A stretch of DNA of 64,000 bases. Source: UBA1479 sp048263775 (GTDB lineage Bacteria > Pseudomonadota > Alphaproteobacteria > Rhodospirillales > Casp-alpha2). A program made the translations under genes and the position numbers. Below the pieces are notes generated by a model. The model had not been told where the DNA came from. It was given only the letters and a program-made list of their open reading frames with translations, and searched no databases. The stretch lies in contig JBLXDU010000008.1 of assembly GCA_048263775.1 (NCBI GenBank), positions 62,001 through 126,000 on the forward strand, read 5' to 3'. Positions 25,755-34,256 of this stretch are shown here, one piece after another (positions within the stretch are counted from its first letter, which is position 1; each line of letters opens with the position of its first letter).

Positions 25755-26927
25755 CTATTGGGCGAAATACCGCTTCAGAACCTCTTCATAGATGCGTGCC
25801 AGATCGCGGATTTCCGTGACCAGGGCGTTTTCGTTCATCTTATGCGCTGTTTCGTTGGTCAGGCCGAATTCGACGACCGGGCAATGGTCCTTGATGAACC
25901 GCGCGTCCGACGTGCCGCCGGTGGTGCTCAGCTCCGGATCCTGGCCGGTGACGGCCTTCACGGCGCCCGCGACCACGTCGCTCAACAATCCCGGCGGGGT
26001 CAGGAAGGATTCCCCGGAAATGGAAATGCCCAGGTCGTAGGACCCTTGCGTTTCGCCGGCCATGACGGCGGCGCAGCGCTCTTCGATCAGTTTCGTCAGG
26101 CTCGCACCCGAATGCATGTCGTTGAAGCGGATGTTGATGCGGGCGGTCGCCTGGGCCGGGATCAGGTTGGTCGTCGCGTTGCCGACGTCGACGGTGGTGA
26201 TTTCCAGGTTGGTGGCTGGGAAATGCTCGTTGCCGTGATCCAGCGGATCGTCGTTCAGCGCCGACAGCATCTTCAACAGCTTGGGCACCGGATTGTCGGC
26301 CAGATGCGGATAGGCGACATGCCCCTGCGTGCCGGTCACGGTGATCGTGCAGTTGAGGGAGCCGCGCCGGCCGATCTTCACCATGTCGCCCAGGGTGGTC
26401 ACGTTGGTCGGCTCGCCGACCAGGCAGGCGTCGATCTTTTCGCCCTGGTCCGTCAGCCAGCCCAGCATCTTTGGCGTGCCGTTGATCGCGGGGCCTTCCT
26501 CGTCGCCGGTAATCAGGAAGCTGATGGAGCCCTTCGGGTATCCGTTCGATTTCAGAAACGCGTCCGTGCCCGCGACCATGGCGGCGATGGCGCACTTCAT
26601 GTCCGCCGCCCCCCGGCCGTACAGCCGCCCGTCGCGGATTTCCGGCTGGAACGGGTCCGACGCCCAGCCCGCCGCATCCCCCGGCGGGACAACGTCCGTA
26701 TGGCCCGCGAAACAGAAATTGGGGCCATCGGTGCCGAGCCGCGCATACAGATTGTCCACGTCCGGCGTGCCGTCCTGGGAAAAGGGCAGGCGATGGCAGG
26801 TAAAGCCCAGGGCTTCCAGCCGCGCCTGCAGCAGGTCGAGCGCCCCGCCCTCCGTCGGCGTGACGGAGGGGCAGCGGATCAGGGCTTCGGACAATTCGAT
26901 GACGTCGGTCATGGCGGGGGTGGTCAT
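25755..26927 (-). CDS. dapE: Succinyl-diaminopimelate desuccinylase
   Basis: A 390-residue M20-family zinc enzyme that converts N-succinyl-LL-DAP to LL-DAP in lysine and peptidoglycan synthesis. Visible metal and catalytic motifs are FAGHTDVVPPGD, GRGAADMKCAIAAM and ITGDEEGPAINGT. The C-terminal part holds the conserved GGTSDARF and VEFGLTNETAHKMNE. It starts seven bases behind the dapD stop, with AGGA six bases before the ATG, so it is in one operon with dapD. The length is typical. Confidence 0.97.
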   Translation of the reverse strand: MTTPAMTDVIELSEALIRCPSVTPTEGGALDLLQARLEALGFTCHRLPFSQDGTPDVDNLYARLGTDGPNFCFAGHTDVVPPGDAAGWASDPFQPEIRDGRLYGRGAADMKCAIAAMVAGTDAFLKSNGYPKGSISFLITGDEEGPAINGTPKMLGWLTDQGEKIDACLVGEPTNVTTLGDMVKIGRRGSLNCTITVTGTQGHVAYPHLADNPVPKLLKMLSALNDDPLDHGNEHFPATNLEITTVDVGNATTNLIPAQATARINIRFNDMHSGASLTKLIEERCAAVMAGETQGSYDLGISISGESFLTPPGLLSDVVAGAVKAVTGQDPELSTTGGTSDARFIKDHCPVVEFGLTNETAHKMNENALVTEIRDLARIYEEVLKRYFAQ

Positions 26928-26934
26928 GGCGGTC

Positions 26935-27759
26935 CTAGTCGCGCAGCAGCTCGTTGATGGAGGTCTTGGACCGGGTCTTTTCGTCCACGGTCTTGAGGAT
27001 CACCGCGCAGTAAAGCGACGGCTGACCTTCCTTGCCCGGCAGCGAGCCCGGCACCACCACCGAATAGGGCGGCACGCGGCCGTAATGAACCTTGCCCGTT
27101 TCCCGTTCGACGATCTTGGTCGACTGGCCGATGAACACGCCCATGGAAATGACCGAGCCTTCGCCGACGACGACGCCCTCGACCACTTCGGAGCGCGCGC
27201 CGACGAAGCAGTTGTCCTCGATAATCACCGGGCCGGCCTGCAGGGGTTCCAGCACGCCGCCGATCCCGGCACCGCCGGAAATGTGGCAATGCTTGCCGAT
27301 CTGGGCGCAGGACCCGACCGTGGCCCAGGTATCGACCATGGTGCCTTCGTCCACATAGGCACCCAGGTTGACGAAGCTGGGCATCAGCACCACGCCCGGC
27401 GCGATATAGGCCGATCGCCGCACGATGCAGTTTGGCACGGCGCGGAATCCCGCGGCCTTGAAATCGGCGGCGCTCATGCCTTCGAACTTGCTGGGCACCT
27501 TGTCCCACCAGGTCGATCCGCCGGGGCCGCCGGAAATCGGCGCCATGTCGTTCAGGCGGAAGGACAGCAGCACGGCCTTCTTCAGCCACTGATGCACGAC
27601 CCAGTCGCCGCCGGTCTTTTCCGCGACGCGGGCTTGGCCCTTGTCCAGCAGGTCCAGCGTCGCCTCGATGGCGTCGCGGGTTTCTCCCGTGGTCGCGGGC
27701 GTGATGGCGTCGCGGCCGTCCCAGGCGGCGTCGATGGCGGCTTGCAGGTCTGTGGTCAT
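26935..27759 (-). CDS. dapD: 2,3,4,5-tetrahydropyridine-2,6-dicarboxylate N-succinyltransferase
   Basis: A 274-residue acyltransferase that succinylates tetrahydrodipicolinate using succinyl-CoA, two steps before DapE. The C-terminal half is a left-handed beta-helix built from hexapeptide repeats, visible from RRSAYIAPGVVLMPSFVNLGAYV through CHISGGAGIGGVLEPLQ. The N-terminal helical domain contains WVVHQWLKKAVLLSFR. Length and neighbours match the family. It is the first gene of dapD-dapE. Confidence 0.97.
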   Translation of the reverse strand: MTTDLQAAIDAAWDGRDAITPATTGETRDAIEATLDLLDKGQARVAEKTGGDWVVHQWLKKAVLLSFRLNDMAPISGGPGGSTWWDKVPSKFEGMSAADFKAAGFRAVPNCIVRRSAYIAPGVVLMPSFVNLGAYVDEGTMVDTWATVGSCAQIGKHCHISGGAGIGGVLEPLQAGPVIIEDNCFVGARSEVVEGVVVGEGSVISMGVFIGQSTKIVERETGKVHYGRVPPYSVVVPGSLPGKEGQPSLYCAVILKTVDEKTRSKTSINELLRD

Positions 27760-27849
27760 GGTGAAATCCCGGTTTCTTTGGGTGAATTGGTCAAAAATGG
27801 CCCCGGAAGATGAAACAGGGCCCGAAACAAGTCAAGGCGGGCGGGCCGT

Positions 27850-28578
27850 CTATGCCCCGGCGGCCACGCTTTCCAGCCAGCCGACCAGATCATCCACCAC
27901 ATGGTGGATATGTCCGCCGTCGGCGCCGTCGTTGGCCCAGGTCACACCCGTGGTCCCTTCCGGGCGGACCCAGACGGTGGTCATGCCCATGGCGAAGGCG
28001 GGGGCCAAGTTGCGGGCCATGTCCTCGACCATCACCGCGCGGGTCGGGTCGATGCCGTGGGCTTCCGCCATCTTGACGTAGACATGGGGGGCCGGCTTGG
28101 GCTCGTAGTCGGAGGCGACGATGTCGAACACGGCCTCGAAATGGTGGCGCACGCCCAATTTGTCCATGACCCGCTCCGCATGGGGCACGTCGCCGTTGGT
28201 GAAGATGATCTTGCGGCCCGGAAGCTTTTCCAGCGCGGCGTCCAGGCGCGGCGACGGGTCGACCGGATCGAGGTCGATATCGTGCACGGCGTTCATGAAG
28301 GCCACGGGATCGACGCCGTGCAGGGTCATCAGGCCCCGCATGGTCGTGCCGTGTTCGCGGAAATAGGTTTTTTGCAGCGCCCGCGCCTGTTCCAGCGGCA
28401 GATCGAACAGCCCGGCCACATAGCGCGTGATGTTCCAGTCGACTTGATCGAACAGGCGGCAGGACGCGGGATAGAGCGTGTTGTCCAGGTCGAACACCCA
28501 GCAGTCGGCGGCGGCCATGCTGTCGAGGGGCGGTTTTGACGCCGCCGGCGGGACGGTCGGGGTTTGGTCTTCGGTCAT
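27850..28578 (-). CDS. HAD-family pyrimidine 5'-nucleotidase
   Basis: A 242-residue phosphatase with haloacid dehalogenase motifs: DLDNTLY (motif I, nucleophile Asp; W-V-F-D-L-D-N-T-L at about 28-36), IIFTNGD (motif II), and KPAP with VMVEDMARNL (motifs III and IV). The cap and overall pattern match the SDT1/YjjG-like pyrimidine 5'-nucleotidase family in alphaproteobacteria. It dephosphorylates nucleoside monophosphates in the cytoplasm. It lies 90 bases downstream of dapD but reads the same way, and has its own -10 next to the ATG. Confidence 0.88.
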   Translation of the reverse strand: MTEDQTPTVPPAASKPPLDSMAAADCWVFDLDNTLYPASCRLFDQVDWNITRYVAGLFDLPLEQARALQKTYFREHGTTMRGLMTLHGVDPVAFMNAVHDIDLDPVDPSPRLDAALEKLPGRKIIFTNGDVPHAERVMDKLGVRHHFEAVFDIVASDYEPKPAPHVYVKMAEAHGIDPTRAVMVEDMARNLAPAFAMGMTTVWVRPEGTTGVTWANDGADGGHIHHVVDDLVGWLESVAAGA

Positions 28579-28583
28579 GGCCC

Positions 28584-28589
28584 TTTATA
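28584..28589 (-). promoter_or_regulatory. Candidate -10 of a leaderless promoter (HAD nucleotidase)
   Basis: On the minus strand TATAAA occupies 28589-28584, five bases before the ATG at 28578, so the mRNA would begin at or very near the start codon. TTGCGC at 28614-28609 is a possible -35, with a 19-base spacer. No Shine-Dalgarno is seen. Confidence 0.35.
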
Positions 28590-28720
28590 GGATATCGGCG
28601 GCCCCGTCGCGCAATGGTCTTTTCACGGACGGGGTGTGACGCAGGCCGCTTGGCTATCGGCGCCGGTCGGGTAATATTCCCCCGGCCGCGTGAAGCGGGC
28701 CCGAGGAGGAGACAGCCTAA

Positions 28721-30016
28721 GTGACCACCCAATACGGCAAGGAAGCGGACCTGGCCAAGAACGGCAAGCTGGAAGAGCGCCGGCGTCTGGCCGCCTCCAT
28801 GACCACCAAGCCTGAAATTCTCTATTACATGGCCAAGGACGGCGACCCGGACGTGCGCAAGGCGCTGGCCGCCAATAGGGCCACGCCCATGCAGGCCGAC
28901 AGCCTTCTGGCCAAGGACGAGGACGTCGAAGTCCGCGCCACCCTGGGTCAAAAAATTTCCCAGATGATGCCGGAGCTGACGGACAAGCAGAAGACCAAGG
29001 TCCGGCGTTGGGCGACGGATACGCTGGAGGATATGTCGCGCGACCAGGCGCTCCGCGTGCGCCATCTGCTGGCCGACACGCTGAAGGAAATGACCTCGGC
29101 CCCGCCGGCGGTGATCCGCCAGCTGGCCCGCGACACCGACGCCATGGTCGCCAACCCGGTGATCGAATTCTCGCCCGTGCTGACCGACAAGGATCTGGCG
29201 ACTATCATCGCCGAGGGCGCCAACACGGCGCGGCTCAAGGCCGTGGCCCGTCGCCGTGAGGTCTCCGAGGCCGTGTCCGACGCCATTGTCGAAACCGGCG
29301 ATGTGGAAGCGACGGCGGAACTGTTGAAAAACCCGGGCGCGCATATTTCCGAAGGCACGATGGACAAGATCGCCGACCGCGCGGACGACCATCCTGAACT
29401 GCATGAACCCCTGGTCGCCCGGCCGGGCCTGTCCGACAAGGCGGCCAAGCGTCTGGCCGAATATGTCGCCGACAGCCTGTTGGATACCCTGCTGGCGCGC
29501 AAGGACATCTCGCCGGAACTGGCCGAACAGGTGCGCGCCGTGGTCATGGCGCGGCTGGCCGCCGGGGACGGGCCGCCGTCGGGCGCGGTGGGAGATGACG
29601 GCGGCGCCGGGGGCGGCGCAAACGGCAACGGCGCGCTGGAGCCGGAACCCGACCGCCTGACCCGTGACGAGGCGCTGGAGCTGGCCCGCGACATGAACAA
29701 GAAGGGCCAGCTGACCGAAGGCGTGATCTACGACGCCATCGGGCGCAAGGACCGCAACATGGCCATGGCGGCGCTGGCCGTGCTGTCCGACACCAAGATG
29801 GCGGCGGTGGTCAAGGCCTTCGCCACCAATTCGGCCAAGGGCATCGTGTCTTTGGTGTGGGAAGCGGGCTGTTCGCCCAAGCTGGCGGTCGATCTGCAAC
29901 AGGGCTTGGGCAACGTCGCGCCGGTCGAGATCATCCGCCCGTCGTCAAAGGCCGCCTACGGCCTGTCGGAAGCGGAAATGTCCTGGCAGTTGGAATTCCT
30001 GCGCGACATGGCGTGA
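28721..30016 (+). CDS. DUF2336 domain-containing protein
   Basis: A 431-residue, mostly helical soluble protein characteristic of alphaproteobacteria. HEAT-like helical repeats cover residues 10-260, with repeated x-P-x-x-x-x-x-L-A and R-x-x-LA patterns (DPDVRKALAANRATPMQ). A Gly-rich linker follows around 285-305 and then the conserved C-terminal domain ending SWQLEFLRDMA. The gene starts with GTG, preceded by GAGGAGGA about 11 bases away. The family function is unsettled; a scaffold or two-component link is inference. Confidence 0.85.
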   Translation: MTTQYGKEADLAKNGKLEERRRLAASMTTKPEILYYMAKDGDPDVRKALAANRATPMQADSLLAKDEDVEVRATLGQKISQMMPELTDKQKTKVRRWATDTLEDMSRDQALRVRHLLADTLKEMTSAPPAVIRQLARDTDAMVANPVIEFSPVLTDKDLATIIAEGANTARLKAVARRREVSEAVSDAIVETGDVEATAELLKNPGAHISEGTMDKIADRADDHPELHEPLVARPGLSDKAAKRLAEYVADSLLDTLLARKDISPELAEQVRAVVMARLAAGDGPPSGAVGDDGGAGGGANGNGALEPEPDRLTRDEALELARDMNKKGQLTEGVIYDAIGRKDRNMAMAALAVLSDTKMAAVVKAFATNSAKGIVSLVWEAGCSPKLAVDLQQGLGNVAPVEIIRPSSKAAYGLSEAEMSWQLEFLRDMA

Positions 30017-30020
30017 TAGG

Positions 30021-30374
30021 CTACTCCCGCCCGTAATGCTTGGTCAGGTAGTCGAGGACCAGCTTGCGTGGTTCGGCTTCCAACGGCTCCATCTCCTGTT
30101 CGGCGACCATCCATTTCAGGACCTCGTCCCAGGACTCTCGGTCAAGCCCCTGTTGTTGGACGATGGCCAGGGAATGACAGGCCTGGCACACGTAGAAGAC
30201 CTCTTCCCGGCCGGGGCCTTCGGGCAGGCCTTGCCATTCGTCGTCTCCCTGGGTGGTGGATTGTTGTGCGGTTTGCTGAGCGGGTTCGGCGGCCGGCGCG
30301 GGCGGGGAGAATGCTCCCCACCCGGCCAGCACGGCCGCGGCAAGCGCGGCCCGTAGGATCGTCATGATGCGCAT
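30021..30374 (-). CDS. sorB: Sulfite dehydrogenase cytochrome c subunit (SorB-like)
   Basis: A 117-residue exported protein: a Sec signal peptide (cleavage around PAPAAEPA), a Gln/Thr-rich stretch, then a haem-binding motif CQACH at about 63-67. The distal part includes WDEVLKWMVAEQEMEPLE, supplying the likely Met axial ligand. It is a small periplasmic monohaem cytochrome. It lies three bases behind sorA, the canonical SorAB arrangement in which this cytochrome takes electrons from the molybdenum subunit. Confidence 0.88.
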   Translation of the reverse strand: MRIMTILRAALAAAVLAGWGAFSPPAPAAEPAQQTAQQSTTQGDDEWQGLPEGPGREEVFYVCQACHSLAIVQQQGLDRESWDEVLKWMVAEQEMEPLEAEPRKLVLDYLTKHYGRE

Positions 30375-30377
30375 GCG

Positions 30378-31715
30378 TCAGGAGGCGTAGACCGAAACCC
30401 GGTGCATGGCGTTGTTGGCGTAACCCTTGGGGTTCCAAGCAACGGCGAAGGGCTGGTTGCGGCCTTTGTCGTCCGTGGCCCGGGCCCAGATCTCGTAATA
30501 CCCTTCCTGCGGCAGGTTCACGGTCTGGGTGAAGCGCTGCCAGGCATAGGCGTTTGCCGGGTCGATCAGGTTGGCTTTGATCCAGGTCGCGCCGAAGTCG
30601 ATCGACAATTCGACTGACGACACCTTGCCTTCGCCGACCCAGGCATGACCGCGGATTTGCACCGAACGTTCACCCTTGGGCAGCTTTACGCCCGTTTCGG
30701 GGTATGTGATCAGCGACTTCACGGGCATGGTTTCGAGGAACACCATCTTCTTCTTGTCGACCTTCTCGCCGGGGGCCACGGGATGCGGCGGCAGGCGGTA
30801 GGCGTCGCCGGTCATCTTGGGTCCGTCGTGGACGACGTTGCGCAGTTCCATGCGGGTGAACCATTTGTGCGAAACCGAACCCGGATAGCCGGGGATCAGC
30901 AAGCGCAGGGGGGCGCCGTTCATGGGATGGATGTCCTCGCCGTTCATGGCCCAGGCGATCATGTTGGCTTCGTCCCAGGCCTTGGCGACCGGGACCCCGC
31001 GCGAGATGGGCAACTTGCCCTCCTTGCCCGATAGGTGCTGATCCGCGCCATAATGGGCGGTGTAGACAGCATCCTTCTTGACACCCGCGGCCTTCAGCAC
31101 GTCGATCAGACGCACGCCCGTCCATTCGGCGCAGCCGACGGCGCCCAGCGTCCATTGGTTGCCCTTGGCCTTGGGGTCGAAGAAGGCGCGGCCGTTACCG
31201 CCGCATTCGATCCACATCCGGCGGGTCACGTTCGGAAACTTGGCCTTCAGTTCTGCGATGGTGAACTTCAGCGGATTGTCGACGAAGCCATCGATGGTGA
31301 CAGTCCAGTTTTCCGGGCTCATGTCGGCAGGCAACAGACCATTGTTGCGGATGAAATGGCGCGACGTCGGTGTCACCTCATCGTCCAGTAGGTGGGGCGG
31401 CGTCTCGGCGTTGACCGGCCGATCATTGAGAATCGTCAGGCCGTCCTTGCCCTCAATCATCAGGTCCTTGGCCGAGGCCAGGGCTTCCGGAATGAAGCCG
31501 GAGGGCATGTTGCGGTGGAAGGGGATGGCGGCACCGATCAGCGCCCCCATGGTTGCGAGGCCGGCCCCTTTCAGGAAGCCGCGGCGGTCGTTGTGCGGCA
31601 CCCGGCCGAACACCACTTCGTCGGCCTTTTCAGGGTTGTCCGCGTAAAGCTGGAAGAGATCCGCTTCCGTGCCGCTTTCGCGCGGCAAGTCGGAAGGAGA
31701 ATTGTCCTTAGGCAT
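30378..31715 (-). CDS. sorA: Sulfite dehydrogenase molybdopterin subunit (SorA-like)
   Basis: A 445-residue periplasmic molybdoenzyme oxidising sulfite to sulfate. A Tat signal is visible at residues 44-50 (RRGFLKG) followed by a hydrophobic stretch. The catalytic domain has RRMWIECGGNGRAFF, whose Cys ligates Mo, and GAVGCAEWTGVRLIDVLKAAGV. The C-terminal Mo-co dimerisation domain ends YANNAMHRVSVYAS. It is cotranscribed with the cytochrome gene and is preceded by an ECF-type promoter; a sigma/anti-sigma pair lies just upstream. Confidence 0.92.
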   Translation of the reverse strand: MPKDNSPSDLPRESGTEADLFQLYADNPEKADEVVFGRVPHNDRRGFLKGAGLATMGALIGAAIPFHRNMPSGFIPEALASAKDLMIEGKDGLTILNDRPVNAETPPHLLDDEVTPTSRHFIRNNGLLPADMSPENWTVTIDGFVDNPLKFTIAELKAKFPNVTRRMWIECGGNGRAFFDPKAKGNQWTLGAVGCAEWTGVRLIDVLKAAGVKKDAVYTAHYGADQHLSGKEGKLPISRGVPVAKAWDEANMIAWAMNGEDIHPMNGAPLRLLIPGYPGSVSHKWFTRMELRNVVHDGPKMTGDAYRLPPHPVAPGEKVDKKKMVFLETMPVKSLITYPETGVKLPKGERSVQIRGHAWVGEGKVSSVELSIDFGATWIKANLIDPANAYAWQRFTQTVNLPQEGYYEIWARATDDKGRNQPFAVAWNPKGYANNAMHRVSVYAS

Positions 31716-31779
31716 GATGCTTCCCCAATCTGTCGGTTCGTTGGCGGCCGGTTCTGCGGTTTCCGGCCTCAGCAGAAGG

Positions 31780-31806
31780 AAACGCGTGGGCGGGGCCGTT
31801 TATTCC
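31780..31806 (-). promoter_or_regulatory. ECF-sigma-type promoter before sorAB
   Basis: On the minus strand GGAATA (31806-31801) is followed after 16 bases by CGTTT (31784-31780), 65 bases before the sorA ATG. This -35 GGAAT and -10 CGTT pairing with a 16-base spacer is the usual ECF sigma pattern. The sigma gene 0.9 kb upstream is the obvious candidate to use it. Confidence 0.6.
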
Positions 31807-31846
31807 GGCTGGGGAAAAGTTTTTCTGCTATTCGCGGGGGGAAGGC

Positions 31847-32629
31847 TCAGGCGCTGCAGGGTGCGCTGCTGTCGCGGCTTTCACGCAATGCGGTGCGTGT
31901 CTCGGCGTCGAACGGCGCATGGCGACGGCTGCCTGCATGCACGCTTTCTGCCAGAAGACCGAACCGTCGGCTTTCCATGCCGTCGGACAGCATCAAGTAG
32001 TCCAAGTGGCCAACCCGCCAGCCGTAGGCTTCCTGTCCGTCCCGGCGGAACGGGCGCAGGGCCTCGATTAGGTCACCCTTGGCCGGGAACACGACCAAGC
32101 TGACCTTGCAACCGCGGGTGCCGCGGTAACCGGCCAGCAGGGCCTGCTCGCCATCGGCCATGGCGCGGATCTCGGAATGGATCAATGTCAGGCGTGAGGC
32201 CGTCAGGTCCGGTACGTAAGCGTTGATGAAGTGCCCCGCCTGGCGCACGCGGATCAGGGCACTCGGTGCGGCGGCCTGACCGGCAGACCAGGTCAGATGG
32301 GCTTGCCATGCCTCGGCCAGCCACCCGGCGCCGGCGGTAGGTCGGTCAATGTCGGAAAGGAAAGCGGCTCCTCCCAGGAACAAGGCGAAAGCGATGGAGG
32401 CTGCGGCCGCTGCCATGGGCCGTCGCGGGTCTACCACCTTGGGCAGAGCAATTGCCGGGGCATCGATGCCGTCGGCAACGGCCAAGCGCAGGCGGCTCAG
32501 GGCCGCAATCTCACGTGCCAAAGCCGGGTCGTCTGCCACGGCGCGCGCAACCTTGGCCGCTTGTGCGGCGTCAAGTTCACCGTCCACATAGGCGTTCAGA
32601 AGATCGAAGGTTACCGGTCGTTCGCGCAT
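31847..32629 (-). CDS. Membrane anti-sigma factor
   Basis: A 260-residue protein with a short N-terminal cytoplasmic anti-sigma domain (VTFDLLNAYVDGELDAAQAA, the conserved helix of anti-sigma factors), no visible zinc HxxxCxxC, one membrane helix at about 76-95 and a C-terminal extracytoplasmic domain. It should hold the adjacent ECF sigma at the membrane until a signal arrives. The start at 32629 (MRERPVTF) fits the family; an upstream extension to 32734 overlaps the sigma gene. It lies 61 bases behind that gene. Confidence 0.85.
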   Translation of the reverse strand: MRERPVTFDLLNAYVDGELDAAQAAKVARAVADDPALAREIAALSRLRLAVADGIDAPAIALPKVVDPRRPMAAAAASIAFALFLGGAAFLSDIDRPTAGAGWLAEAWQAHLTWSAGQAAAPSALIRVRQAGHFINAYVPDLTASRLTLIHSEIRAMADGEQALLAGYRGTRGCKVSLVVFPAKGDLIEALRPFRRDGQEAYGWRVGHLDYLMLSDGMESRRFGLLAESVHAGSRRHAPFDAETRTALRESRDSSAPCSA

Positions 32630-32690
32630 CACTGGTCTTGCTGGCTCTTGTCGTTGTGCGTGTTCTTGTCGTTGATCCCGTGGGGTGAGG

Positions 32691-33218
32691 TCAATTCTTT
32701 GTTCTGCGCCGCGCCACGGGAAGTTCGTGTACATTGCTGGCGCCGACGGCGTCGAGCAGGGCCCGCCGGGCCCGGCTGATGCGGCTCATTATCGTTCCTA
32801 CCGGAACGTCCAGCAGGGCCGCAGCCTCGGCGTAGCTCAATCCCACCATGTCGATTAGGGCGATGATTTCGCGCTGCGGACGCGGCATCTTCGCCATCTC
32901 CAATTTCACGGTTAAGGCAGTGATGAAACGCTCATCGCCCTGCCAAAATTCCGCACCAGGAGGATTTTTTTCGATTTCCGTCTCGGCATGGGCGTCGCGC
33001 GTACGACGGCGGCGTAGCAGGTCGAAGAAGGCGTTGCGCAGGATGCGGAACAGCCAGGCCCGGAATGCGGCTTCGTCCTCCGGCACGTTGCGTGCGGATA
33101 GGGCACGCAGGGCGCAGTCCTGCACCAGATCTTCCGCCTGATGGCGGTCGCCGGCCAGGCTCAGCGCGTAGCCGAACAGCCGAGGCAGGTAATTGGAAAT
33201 GCGCGTCCGCGTCGCCAC
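32691..33218 (-). CDS. ECF subfamily RNA polymerase sigma factor
   Basis: A 175-residue sigma-70-type protein. Region 2 is LPRLFGYALSLAGDRHQAEDLVQDCALRAL with AFRAWLFRILRNAFFD. Region 4 is MPRPQREIIALIDMVGLSYAEAAALLDVPVGTIMSRISRAR. The GTG at 33218 is preferred because GGGAGG lies about ten bases upstream; an alternative TTG at 33236 would overlap that site. It is 75 bases behind argB and paired with a membrane anti-sigma. The likely target is sorAB. Confidence 0.9.
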   Translation of the reverse strand: MATRTRISNYLPRLFGYALSLAGDRHQAEDLVQDCALRALSARNVPEDEAAFRAWLFRILRNAFFDLLRRRRTRDAHAETEIEKNPPGAEFWQGDERFITALTVKLEMAKMPRPQREIIALIDMVGLSYAEAAALLDVPVGTIMSRISRARRALLDAVGASNVHELPVARRRTKN

Positions 33219-33293
33219 CGTCGCCGTCCCTCCCAAGACTGGAAAGCATTGCGCAAAGCGATGCGGCAGGCAAGCGGGCTGCGCCGGGACGGC

Positions 33294-34205
33294 TCAGTCC
33301 GGCAGGATGATCGTGCCGGCGCCGTGTTCCGTGAACAGTTCGACCAGCACCGCATGCGCCACCCGGCCGTCGGAAATGACCGCGCCGCCGACCCCGGCCA
33401 GGACCGCGTCGATGCAGGTTTCGACCTTGGGGATCATGCCGCCGGAAATGGTCCCGTCGGCGATCGCCTTGCGCGCGTCGGACACCTTCAGTTCGGGAAT
33501 CAGGGTGCCGTTGCCGTCGAGCACGCCGGACACGTCGGTCAGCATGATCAGGCGCTTGGCATGGGTGGCGCCCGCGATGGCGCCCGCCGCCGTGTCGGCG
33601 TTGATGTTCAGGGTCTCGCCCTTGGGGCCGACGCCGATCGGGGCGATGACCGGGGTGATATCCGATTCCTCGAAGGCTTCCAGCACGTGAGGATTGATTT
33701 CCCGGGGCTCACCGACCAGGCCGAGATCGAGAATGCGCTCGATATTCGATTCCGGGTCTTTCTTCGTGCGCCGCAGCTTGTCGGCCATGATCAGGTTGCC
33801 GTCCTTGCCGCACAGGCCCACGGCCATGCCGCCGGCAGCGTTGATGCGGGTGACAATTTCCTTGTTGATGGACCCGGCCAGGACCATTTCGACGACCTTC
33901 ACCGTGTCCTCGTCGGTCACGCGCAGGCCGTCCACGAACTTGCTTTCGATGGCGAGGCGCTCCAGCATGGCGCCGATCTGCGGCCCGCCGCCGTGCACGA
34001 CGACAGGGTTGCTGCCGCATTGGCGCAGCAGCACCACGTCGCGCGCGAACACGTTGGCCATTTCCTCGTCGCCCATGGCATGGCCGCCGTACTTGATGAC
34101 CACTGTCTGGCCTGAATACCGGCGCATGTAGGGCAGCGCCTCGGACAGCACATTGGCCTGGGTCAGCCATTTATCGGCGATGGAGCGTTTCTTGTCGTCA
34201 GTCAT
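33294..34205 (-). CDS. argB: N-acetylglutamate kinase
   Basis: A 303-residue amino acid kinase catalysing the second step of arginine synthesis. Visible motifs are VVIKYGGHAM near residue 35-44, VVVHGGGPQIGAML near 66-79, and ADTAAGAIAGATHAKRLIMLTDV around 205-227. The C-terminal GGMIPKVETCIDAVLAGVGGAVISDGR is typical. It is the last gene of the conserved rpmH-to-argB block, 51 bases downstream of engB. The length matches the family. Confidence 0.96.
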   Translation of the reverse strand: MTDDKKRSIADKWLTQANVLSEALPYMRRYSGQTVVIKYGGHAMGDEEMANVFARDVVLLRQCGSNPVVVHGGGPQIGAMLERLAIESKFVDGLRVTDEDTVKVVEMVLAGSINKEIVTRINAAGGMAVGLCGKDGNLIMADKLRRTKKDPESNIERILDLGLVGEPREINPHVLEAFEESDITPVIAPIGVGPKGETLNINADTAAGAIAGATHAKRLIMLTDVSGVLDGNGTLIPELKVSDARKAIADGTISGGMIPKVETCIDAVLAGVGGAVISDGRVAHAVLVELFTEHGAGTIILPD

Positions 34206-34256
34206 GGGGCGCGAACCTAATGCATTATCCGGAGTATTTGAAGCGTCCGTAACGGT

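Noticed and set aside
27890..29899. 669-residue minus-strand frame over the HAD and DUF2336 genes
   Set aside because: The codon pattern is the mirror of the real genes, and its composition (Arg/Gly/His-rich) is typical of antisense frames in GC-rich DNA.
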